DNA from: a virus
DNA: 64,000 bases
Reading direction: 5' to 3' (one strand)
Virus record (IMG/VR): IMGVR_UViG_3300008952_000005
Coordinates: 113,461 to 177,460 of that record
Under the pieces are notes generated by a model, which was given only the letters and a program-made list of their open reading frames with translations, ran no database searches and was not told the DNA's origin. The translations under genes and the position numbers were made by a program. Shown here one piece after another: positions 1 through 6,416 of this stretch (within the stretch, counting starts at the first letter, position 1; the number at the start of each line of letters is the position of its first letter).

Positions 1-314
1 GGTTTAAAGTCAAATTTCGGCTGGGGCGTGGATGGTGCCGATCCCTTGTATCTCTCTAATAAGTATTCTCCGTATTTTTTTGGATCCAAGAATTTAATGA
101 AATTTGCTAAATTCTGACCCATACCACAATTGTGGCATTTGAAGAACATATCATTTTTTACTCTATAAAGATATGCCCTTGCTTTTGTTTTACTCTTCTG
201 CGAGTCTCCACAATGTGGACACCTAAAATTGAAAAGATAATCTGTCTTCTTTTTAAACTGGCTTAATGCTGAAGAAATAGCATTAATATACTTTAAATCT
301 ATATAACTTGACAT
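1..314 (-). CDS. 61: DNA primase (T4 gp61-like), N-terminal part, truncated by window edge
   Basis: This is the N-terminal 104 codons of a phage primase, which makes RNA primers for lagging-strand synthesis with the gp41 helicase. The frame opens at the ATG at 314 and stays open to base 1. It contains a zinc-ribbon: C-P-H-C-G-D near residues 34-39 and C-H-N-C-G near residues 62-66, as in the zinc-binding domain of TOPRIM primases. Aromatic and basic residues around the ribbon fit DNA-template reading. The catalytic TOPRIM domain would lie outside the window. An early-type promoter (328-356) lies just upstream and would leave a leader of only about 7 nt. The family call is good; gp61 is inferred from the T4-like context. 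Confidence 0.85.
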   Translation of the reverse strand, partial: MSSYIDLKYINAISSALSQFKKKTDYLFNFRCPHCGDSQKSKTKARAYLYRVKNDMFFKCHNCGMGQNLANFIKFLDPKKYGEYLLERYKGSAPSTPQPKFDFK

Positions 315-327
315 AACACTATCTCAT

Positions 328-356
328 AATATACACCATATCACAAAAAAAGTCAA
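328..356 (-). promoter_or_regulatory. Early-type sigma70-like promoter for primase
   Basis: On the minus strand TTGACT (351-356) is followed by a 17-nt spacer and TATATT (328-333). The same hexamers and the same 17-nt spacing recur upstream of uvsX, gp45 and several other genes in this window, which argues against chance. Confidence 0.75.
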
Positions 357-380
357 GTCTGTACACGAAAACCTGGTGAC

Positions 381-410
381 AAAAAAATACCCAGGCTATT
401 TTCCTCGGGT
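381..410 (-). terminator. Intrinsic terminator of the curli/FecR operon
   Basis: On the minus strand ACCC-G-AGG, a 7-nt loop, CCT and GGGT form a short GC-containing stem, followed immediately by ATTTTTTT. It lies 20 nt after the stop codon of the last gene of the curli/FecR cluster and before the primase promoter, so it closes that transcription unit. Confidence 0.7.
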
Positions 411-429
411 AAAAGGTAAGAGTTTTTTA

Positions 430-858
430 CTAGCTCAGCATATTCAAAATTTGCTCAAAATTACCTGCTACTATCCATCCTATTACTATAGCAGCACCTA
501 ATATAATCCATCTATATTTTTCTAATACACCAACTCTAACACCAATAGCATTATAAACTGTTTTAATCTCTAGTAATAAACGTCTTTCAGTTTGTTCTAT
601 TTCTCTAGTTAAATCTCTACGTATATTGTCTATTTCACCTGCACGTTCTTTTAACTTCTCAAATATAACTTCATCAATTTGTTCTTGTCTATTGATTTTT
701 TCTGAATGGACTGCCAACATAGACTTAATAGATGTTGATACATCTGTTAATTTGTCTATTGCTGTGTCTAAACGGTTGTGAATTCTATCAAATTCTTCAA
801 CGTCTTTTTTGAGTTTAGCAATATCTACTTTTGTTTTAATTCCGTTATTTTCGTCCAT
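430..858 (-). CDS. Coiled-coil protein with C-terminal transmembrane anchor (unknown function)
   Basis: A 142-aa protein I cannot assign. Residues 10-105 are heptad-rich and highly charged (long coiled coil). Residues 117-132 form one hydrophobic segment (WIILGAAIVIGWIVAG) followed by a short tail, so it is predicted to be tail-anchored. The layout resembles XhlA/holin-associated small phage proteins, but no signature residue proves that. It is the last gene of the curli/FecR operon and its ATG overlaps the upstream stop by one base (TAATG), implying translational coupling. Confidence 0.7.
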   Translation of the reverse strand: MDENNGIKTKVDIAKLKKDVEEFDRIHNRLDTAIDKLTDVSTSIKSMLAVHSEKINRQEQIDEVIFEKLKERAGEIDNIRRDLTREIEQTERRLLLEIKTVYNAIGVRVGVLEKYRWIILGAAIVIGWIVAGNFEQILNMLS

Positions 859-950
859 TAGAAATCTCTATCTATCCACTTGTAAATACTCCAATTCATA
901 TAGAGTAATAGACCCATTATTAACCAAAAATTAATTGTTCCCCAATCCAT
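858..950 (-). CDS. 30-aa single-pass membrane peptide
   Basis: A small ORF on the minus strand starting MDWGTINFWL and ending WIDRDF, with a hydrophobic stretch at residues 5-17. It is supported mainly by architecture: its ATG overlaps the stop of the preceding 43-aa ORF by one base, and its own stop overlaps the ATG of the 142-aa gene in the same TAATG manner. Function unknown. Confidence 0.5.
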   Translation of the reverse strand: MDWGTINFWLIMGLLLYMNWSIYKWIDRDF

Positions 951-1081
951 TATACGTTTCTCCATTGTGTTGGCAACCACCATTCGGTGTACCAATGTCT
1001 AAATTGTGCTGGGTGTCTACCTATGATAAAGATATACCAGAAACCCTTTATTAATTCTTTTATTGCTGTTAACCTACTCAT
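950..1081 (-). CDS. 43-aa small protein, Trp-rich C-terminus
   Basis: A minus-strand ORF starting MSRLTAIKEL with a hydrophobic patch (FWYIFIIG) and a Trp-rich tail (WYTEWWLP). Its ATG overlaps the stop of the 715-aa FecR-domain gene (TAATG) and its stop overlaps the next ATG. The unbroken coupling suggests a real gene. No function recognised; possibly a membrane-surface partner of the neighbouring secreted proteins. Confidence 0.5.
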   Translation of the reverse strand: MSRLTAIKELIKGFWYIFIIGRHPAQFRHWYTEWWLPTQWRNV

Positions 1082-3228
1082 TAATCCGTTTGTATTATAG
1101 TAATATTATTTTGTGTAGAGGAACTCCCTACGTCCACGTGTTGAGCTTCTGAATCTTGTAAAATCTGTATATCTGCTTCTTTACTTGTTTCAGTTTTTAC
1201 ATACGCTCTATGGCTATCATTATATCTATTTATGATTGTGTAGTCACCAGACGTTGAAGCAGTTGCGTTAAAGTCGTTATCTAACGTTGATACTCTTCCT
1301 GTAGAAGTAGTACTTGTTGACACACCACCGCTTGTTGTAGTTAAGGTTTGAGTTACATCTCCAGTAGAATAATTTAATGTTTCACCACTAGCAGTTACTT
1401 GCGTTTCTGAACCACTATTGTCTACCCATTCAGTACCACAACTAGAGTTGGCATTGTCCCAATAGTATCCATAATTTAAACACTCTTCTTTATCATAACT
1501 TGCTAATAATAATTCTAATTCTGCGTCTATATCATAGTCATCTTCGTAACCATATTCATCTTCCCAATTGGTCTCATCTGATTCATTATTGTAATCGTAA
1601 CCTGTATACCACCAATCATATACTGCGTCCCAATATGTATTCCAATCTGACCATTCCCAATCTGTTATGTACGTATTCTTTAAATCTTTCATCTTCCAAG
1701 GTTTAGGTTGATTTTCACACATTTTATAATTAGGATAACTTCCACACCAACCATATAATTTACCCCATATCTTTTTAGATTCTTTAGTCCAACTATCATT
1801 GGTTACTTTTAAAGTCCAGTCATCTTTGTACCACGAATTTAACCAATCAACATAGTCTTGGTTACACCAGTAGTCATCATAGCCATTGTACTCACAATAA
1901 TTTTGTATAGTTAATGTTGGTGGACCGCCTGCCGCTTTGTATTCTGCATTGTTATAATAGTCATCATCTAAAGCAAAATCTTCCCAAGTATATCCTTCAA
2001 CTACATCTGCTTCTGTTTCATCTTTTGTATCTTCAACTACGTTAACCTCTTCTTCTTCAACTGCCCAAGAAGTTAAACCATAATCTTCTAATAATTCATT
2101 ATACTCATCATAGTATGCGTCCCAATCAACTGCGTCCCAATCTACATCATCCCAATTAATAGTATCCCAAGTACAATCTGAACAACCAATGGCGTCAAAG
2201 TATGCTTGATCCATTTCTGCATACATTTTCTTTGCGTCATCCCAATCCATAGTTTGTTCACCTTCGGCATCCCAAACTGAAATCTGATTATCTTCATCTA
2301 TATAACCCCAATCTTTTAAATCTTCTTCCCAGGAATCATAATAAGATGTATCAACTTCTTCTACTTCAACTAATGCTGTTTCTTCTGCTGACTTTGTTTC
2401 AACTATTGCGTCTGTTTCACCAACAGATAAATCTGTAGCGACAATTGTATTACTATCTTCTACTACACTTGCTTCTTCATTAATTAATGCCTCTTCCATT
2501 GCCTGTGCTTCAGATTCTTCTTTAGACATTTCAGTTTTCATATCTACATCACCAAAATGTTTTTGAGATTCATCTTTTATTTCTTCTTCAAATTCATTTA
2601 ACTCAATAATATCTGACTTATTAGTTTCTATTTTTGGAGGTGTTGGTGCTAAATCATTTGATAAAACGGTTACTGAATTGTAAGCGTTAGTTATTGTTTG
2701 AGAACCTGCGTCATTGGATACAGTTACTTGTCCTACTACACCAGAACTATCTGGCAACAAAGTAATAGTTGCTTCACCTGTAGATGTTACCGTTCCTGAA
2801 AAAGCAGTACCTTGTACTGTAATTGTGGCATTACCAGCATTGATATTAACTTCACCACCTAAATTAGATATAGAACCTGATTCATATGTAAATGTACCAA
2901 CATTAACCGATATGTTCATTGCAATTTCTATTGGTACAACAGAAGTATCAAAAGCAAATTCATCAATAGTTAATTCTGTATTTGGTCCCATTGTAAATTT
3001 AGTTTTATCAACATATGATAAAATCATACCACCATCTTCTCCAGTTTGGAGAAAGTCATTCATCTGCAACTCATAACCCATTGAGGTATTTTGAGTTGAA
3101 CCATCTCTTTCGTTCCAAGTCGTACCCATTTGACCTATGACTTCGCCAACTTTTGGACCTGTTATTTGTGAGAAAACACTAGTACAAAAAAGTACCAGAA
3201 AAGATATTAAAAATAAAAACTTCTTCAT
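1081..3228 (-). CDS. Secreted FecR-domain protein with Trp/Asp/Tyr-rich middle
   Basis: A 715-aa exported protein. Residues 1-20 are a signal peptide (MKKFLFLISF..., likely cut after VFS). Residues about 25-185 match the FecR fold: repeated short beta strands with L-T-I-D-E, NISVNVGTFTY and a V-Q-G-T-A-F motif. Residues about 205-290 are acidic. About 290-600 are extremely rich in Trp, Asp and Tyr (for example WDDVDWDAVDWDAYYDE) and hold eight cysteines in loose pairs. Residues 610-715 are Ser/Thr-rich and could be fibre-like. In bacteria FecR-domain proteins often sit beside CHASE2 cyclases, as one does here 3 kb away. The gene overlaps the upstream thioredoxin-like gene by 4 nt (ATGA). Exact role unknown; a surface or periplasmic scaffold is my inference. 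Confidence 0.8.
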   Translation of the reverse strand: MKKFLFLISFLVLFCTSVFSQITGPKVGEVIGQMGTTWNERDGSTQNTSMGYELQMNDFLQTGEDGGMILSYVDKTKFTMGPNTELTIDEFAFDTSVVPIEIAMNISVNVGTFTYESGSISNLGGEVNINAGNATITVQGTAFSGTVTSTGEATITLLPDSSGVVGQVTVSNDAGSQTITNAYNSVTVLSNDLAPTPPKIETNKSDIIELNEFEEEIKDESQKHFGDVDMKTEMSKEESEAQAMEEALINEEASVVEDSNTIVATDLSVGETDAIVETKSAEETALVEVEEVDTSYYDSWEEDLKDWGYIDEDNQISVWDAEGEQTMDWDDAKKMYAEMDQAYFDAIGCSDCTWDTINWDDVDWDAVDWDAYYDEYNELLEDYGLTSWAVEEEEVNVVEDTKDETEADVVEGYTWEDFALDDDYYNNAEYKAAGGPPTLTIQNYCEYNGYDDYWCNQDYVDWLNSWYKDDWTLKVTNDSWTKESKKIWGKLYGWCGSYPNYKMCENQPKPWKMKDLKNTYITDWEWSDWNTYWDAVYDWWYTGYDYNNESDETNWEDEYGYEDDYDIDAELELLLASYDKEECLNYGYYWDNANSSCGTEWVDNSGSETQVTASGETLNYSTGDVTQTLTTTSGGVSTSTTSTGRVSTLDNDFNATASTSGDYTIINRYNDSHRAYVKTETSKEADIQILQDSEAQHVDVGSSSTQNNITIIQTD

Positions 3229-3596
3229 TTCTTAAACACCTCATCTAAATCATTATAAAACGATTCTTTATCTGCATACCCTATTATTCTTACCAATTCT
3301 TTTCTACCATTCCATACAATAAATGTTGGTGTTCCTCTAATAGGTTTAATTCTTCCTTCAGCATATGCCTCTTTAAACCATTTAGGTTGATTATATAAAT
3401 TAATAATAACTAAAGGTAAATCTTCATACTCATAGTCAACTCCTACCTCTTGTAAAAAGTTTTGACATATACCACACATAGGATTGTGTGCCATTAATAA
3501 TTCATTTGCTTTCGCTGATGATATGCCTAATACTAATAATACAGTAACACAAATTATTATTGCCCATTTTTCCCAAGGGTTGTGAAATAGTTTCAT
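3225..3596 (-). CDS. Membrane-anchored thioredoxin-like thiol oxidoreductase
   Basis: A 123-aa protein with one N-terminal hydrophobic helix (residues 11-28), so it is either an anchor or an uncleaved signal, followed by a compact thioredoxin-like domain. The active-site pair is C-G-I-C at residues 41-44 and the cis-proline is in R-G-T-P-T-F (P90). Such proteins catalyse disulfide exchange in the periplasm. Its immediate partner genes encode a FecR-domain protein with eight mature cysteines and a curlin with two, which are plausible substrates. It overlaps genes on both sides by 4 nt (ATGA). Family assignment is firm; the substrate is inference. Confidence 0.8.
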   Translation of the reverse strand: MKLFHNPWEKWAIIICVTVLLVLGISSAKANELLMAHNPMCGICQNFLQEVGVDYEYEDLPLVIINLYNQPKWFKEAYAEGRIKPIRGTPTFIVWNGRKELVRIIGYADKESFYNDLDEVFKK

Positions 3597-3724
3597 TTAA
3601 ATTTCTTCTTCTTTTCTTTTCTTTTCCATTTTTCTGGATAGTAATTGTGGATTAGTGTACAGATTATGCCACCCGATAAACATATTGTACCAAATATTAA
3701 AAAGAAAGCAAAAAAACCTTTCAT
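3593..3724 (-). CDS. 43-aa single-pass membrane protein
   Basis: A minus-strand ORF (MKGFFAFFLI...) with a hydrophobic N-terminal half (residues 3-26, including two cysteines) and a lysine-rich cytoplasmic-type tail. Its ATG abuts the curlin stop codon and its TGA overlaps the ATG of the thioredoxin-like gene. Function unknown. Confidence 0.55.
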   Translation of the reverse strand: MKGFFAFFLIFGTICLSGGIICTLIHNYYPEKWKRKEKKKKFK

Positions 3725-4816
3725 TTAACACCCATTAGATACTGTTGCTGTTACGTCTGCTGTTTGATTGTTTCTGTTATAAGAATAAGTACAAGTATAT
3801 GATCCAGTTTGAGCAAAGTTTAATGTGTAATCGTAAATTGAATCACCTGTTATAGTAACCTTACCAGTATTACCACCACCTGTTTGAGCAAAATTTATTA
3901 CTGTATCATCTGTATAAAGGAAAATTCTAGCAGTATTATTACCGCCTGCCATATGTAATCTAATTGTATTACTATCGCCATTTATTATCGTTCTTAACCA
4001 ATTGTTATCGCCAGATATTATAGCTGAGTCTCCATATGGGTCTGTATCAGCACTAGTATAACTAGAGTGAATATCTAAAAGATTTGAACTGCCTATAAAA
4101 TCGTGTAGTTGATAGTTACCTGTACCATATGATGAAGTGTGTATTACATTTGAATTTCCTACTATGTAAATATCTGCACTTGCACCTTCACTACCTGAAC
4201 TGTCTGCAAAATAACCGTGTGAAGAAGTTAGTGGACCAATTGCTTTGTTAGAGTTTGTATTAAATCCTACTGAATCAGTTGTACTATACCACTCTACAGT
4301 ATTACTATCACCGTTCATAAGAACATATAAGAAGTGATTATCACCTCTATTCTGAACCCAAAATGTATTTGAGTCACCAACAATATCTAAATCAACATTG
4401 AAATTTGCTGAATCATCTGTCCAAGTATCATAGTCTACTACATTTGAATTACCTGTAATAGTATGACCTAAATAATGACCTGTAGCATCCGTATCATCTA
4501 TACCTAATCTTAATTTATTAGAATTACCAGTTGCTGTATATAATAAAGTCATATCCTCACCATAAAAGTGTTGGTGACCAGAATAATCTGATACATTATT
4601 ATTACCTATCTGATTTATAATGATTGTAATGTTCTCTCCATTGACTTTAAATGGATATGTTGTTGAATAACCAACAGTATTACCTGTTCCATCTTGTTTT
4701 ATAAAGATAGAACCATCGCTGTCTTGATTGTCTTGTTGAATCCAAACTGAATTACCTGCTAGGCAATTACTCGTTAATGCTATTAGAGTCAACAGAATCA
4801 TTATCATTTTTTTCAT
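3725..4816 (-). CDS. Curlin-repeat protein (CsgA/CsgB-like amyloid subunit)
   Basis: A 363-aa secreted protein with a signal peptide (residues 1-20, cut after CLA). The mature part has many imperfect strand-loop repeats with curlin signatures: Q-x-G-x-G-N (IKQDGTGNTV), N-Q-I-G-N-N-N, F-A-Q-T-G-G-G-N, and a family of G-(D/N)-S-N-(T/V) turns about every 20-35 residues. Curlin subunits form extracellular amyloid fibres after export through CsgG. At 363 aa it is more than twice the usual length of CsgA/CsgB, and the repeats are less regular. Two cysteines lie near the C-terminus. Its start lies 50 nt inside the end of csgG. Its place directly after csgF and csgG supports the call. Confidence 0.75.
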   Translation of the reverse strand: MKKMIMILLTLIALTSNCLAGNSVWIQQDNQDSDGSIFIKQDGTGNTVGYSTTYPFKVNGENITIIINQIGNNNVSDYSGHQHFYGEDMTLLYTATGNSNKLRLGIDDTDATGHYLGHTITGNSNVVDYDTWTDDSANFNVDLDIVGDSNTFWVQNRGDNHFLYVLMNGDSNTVEWYSTTDSVGFNTNSNKAIGPLTSSHGYFADSSGSEGASADIYIVGNSNVIHTSSYGTGNYQLHDFIGSSNLLDIHSSYTSADTDPYGDSAIISGDNNWLRTIINGDSNTIRLHMAGGNNTARIFLYTDDTVINFAQTGGGNTGKVTITGDSIYDYTLNFAQTGSYTCTYSYNRNNQTADVTATVSNGC

Positions 4817-5897
4817 CTACTTCCTCCCAGGCTTTCTCGTCTTCTATTTTTTCTTTTATCTTGTTTTTGTTTTCTTCTTTTTGAATTTCTTTTGTTTTAA
4901 GTGCTTCTAAATGTGCTAAATGTGCTTGATATTCGTCCCAAGTTTTAAACTTTGTTTTATTGGCTTTGTTATAATTTTTTACTTCAAGTTTTTGTGCTTT
5001 CTTTAATTCTTTTTTAGCTTTCTTTTCTTTCTTAAAATCTTCGTATGTTTTCTCTGGTTTTGCTTCGCCAATATCAACTGTTATTTCATCTGCTACTACT
5101 TTTAAATCTTCTGTTGGTACTATTTCCACTAGTTCAAATTCCCATAGTCCTTTTTCTGCACCTTCATTAATTAATTCTACTACACCTTTTTCTATTGCTT
5201 TTCTTACTGCATAAGTTACAGGTTCATTTCTTGCCACACCTGCTTCAATCTCTACTAACATTGTATCAGTATCTAAATATTTAAATATATCGCTGCCAGT
5301 TTCACCTGATATTATAGTCTTCTCAACAGTAAGTGATACCACTACTTCACCTGTTTGTACATTAACAAGTCTTAATATAATTGTAACTACATCTTGTCGC
5401 CATTGTTTATGTGCTTGTATACCTAAAATTCTTGCACCAAAACCACCTGTCTTTACATCACTATCATAACCTACTATACCACCTGTTATATATGCACCTG
5501 CAAATAACAATGGTGGTAATGGTTCTGCACCTTCTCCATTAACTTGTTGTCTTGTAGAACGGATTAATTTTCTTTCTTGTAATAAACTTGGCAAACTTGC
5601 TCGTTCTACTATTCTAAACCATTTGCCATCACCTGCGTCTTGTAATGCTTTAATTAATAACTGATATGATCCTTGAGTTACTGCTGTACTCATAGACGCA
5701 AAGTTACCACCAGGTTTCTTTTGTCCTGTCATATCTAAAAAATCATATACTGCAATGATAATAGGATCGCCTTTAGGTAATTTCACTTCCGTTAATTCTT
5801 TATACAGAACAGGTTGAGACCTAACATCAAAGTCAGGTTTACCAGCACAACTAACTAACAATAATGTTAGTAATAATATAACTATACTTCTAAACAT
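4767..5897 (-). CDS. csgG: Curli secretion channel lipoprotein CsgG, with long charged C-terminal extension
   Basis: A 376-aa outer-membrane lipoprotein. The lipobox is L-V-S-C (C17). The body shows CsgG family features: I-A-V-Y-D-F-L-D-M-T-G-Q, the run through W-F-x-V-V-E-R/FRIVERASL, the LIRSTRQ segment, and the G-G-I-V-G-Y-D-S-D and W-R-Q-D-V-V-T-I-x-L-R-L-V-N stretches that build the nonameric pore. I chose the ATG at 5897 rather than the longer frame to 6002, because the extra 35 residues lie in csgF and lack a signal. After about residue 265 there is a Lys/Glu-rich tail of about 110 residues absent from E. coli CsgG. The start overlaps the csgF stop by one base. Confidence 0.9.
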   Translation of the reverse strand: MFRSIVILLLTLLLVSCAGKPDFDVRSQPVLYKELTEVKLPKGDPIIIAVYDFLDMTGQKKPGGNFASMSTAVTQGSYQLLIKALQDAGDGKWFRIVERASLPSLLQERKLIRSTRQQVNGEGAEPLPPLLFAGAYITGGIVGYDSDVKTGGFGARILGIQAHKQWRQDVVTIILRLVNVQTGEVVVSLTVEKTIISGETGSDIFKYLDTDTMLVEIEAGVARNEPVTYAVRKAIEKGVVELINEGAEKGLWEFELVEIVPTEDLKVVADEITVDIGEAKPEKTYEDFKKEKKAKKELKKAQKLEVKNYNKANKTKFKTWDEYQAHLAHLEALKTKEIQKEENKNKIKEKIEDEKAWEEVDEKNDNDSVDSNSINE

Positions 5898-6361
5898 TAT
5901 GAGTTGTCTTCTTTCGGCATTGTAAATGTTGTTACAGTTCCGTCGGTCTCCGTGACAGTTACGCTTACAGTATCGTTTGCTCCTGTAGTTGTTGTTGCCC
6001 AAGTTACTACTTCACCACCAACTGGTGATGTAAATGTACCAGAGTCTTGTTGTAGACCATCTGTACCAAAAACATTATCTGTAAGTTGTTTAGCAAGTGC
6101 TGTATAAAATCTTGATTCAACATTTGCTTTAAATTTTGCTATTGCTGTTGCCTTGGCGTCTGCTATTACTTTATCTGCCGCCGCTTTATTCGCTGCCTTT
6201 ATAGCATCCTTCCTAGTCTTCTCAATATTCTCTATCGTTAGATAATGTGAAGATTTACCTTGACCTGAAAATGATGGACTATGAAATTTAAAACTTAATT
6301 CACTTGCATAGGCACTAGGAACTAACAATAATACTGTTAAAATAATGGTTATTAATCGCAT
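5897..6361 (-). CDS. csgF: Curli assembly factor CsgF
   Basis: A 154-aa secreted protein and the first gene of the operon. Residues 1-19 are a signal peptide ending AYA. The mature N-terminus (S-E-L-S-F-K-F-H-S-P-S-F-S-G) matches the CsgF signature F-x-F-x-x-P-x-F-x-G, the segment that inserts into the CsgG pore. A basic, alanine-rich helix follows (residues about 48-85), then a beta-rich C-terminal region. In curli systems CsgF couples secretion to nucleation at the cell surface. It has a purine-rich ribosome site (AAGGA) and a late promoter 24 nt upstream. No csgE, csgC or separate csgB is visible nearby. Confidence 0.85.
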   Translation of the reverse strand: MRLITIILTVLLLVPSAYASELSFKFHSPSFSGQGKSSHYLTIENIEKTRKDAIKAANKAAADKVIADAKATAIAKFKANVESRFYTALAKQLTDNVFGTDGLQQDSGTFTSPVGGEVVTWATTTTGANDTVSVTVTETDGTVTTFTMPKEDNS

Positions 6362-6384
6362 TTTCCTTCTCTCTTTGATGTATA

Positions 6385-6392
6385 TATTTATA
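6385..6392 (-). promoter_or_regulatory. T4-type late promoter for the curli operon
   Basis: TATAAATA on the minus strand, 24 nt before the csgF ATG. The same octamer precedes portal, gp21, scaffold and tail-tube genes here. This implies that the curli cluster is expressed late, under gp55 and the sliding clamp. Confidence 0.7.
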
Positions 6393-6400
6393 AGATATCT

Positions 6401-6414
6401 GTACTAAATAGTAC
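6401..6414. repeat. Perfect inverted repeat in the divergent csgF / cyclase intergenic region
   Basis: GTACT-AAAT-AGTAC, a perfect 5-bp dyad ending 3 nt before the cyclase ATG and 9 nt from the late promoter of the curli operon. It could be an operator; this is suggestive only. Confidence 0.35.
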
Positions 6415-6416
6415 GT

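Noticed and set aside
2714-3076. 120-codon plus-strand ORF opposite the FecR gene
   Set aside because: It mirrors the coding strand of a clear signal-peptide FecR protein and has no start signal.
5898-6002. Longer N-terminus for csgG (start at 6002)
   Set aside because: The extra 35 residues are basic and Asn/Cys-rich, lie inside csgF, and would destroy the lipoprotein signal that begins at 5897.
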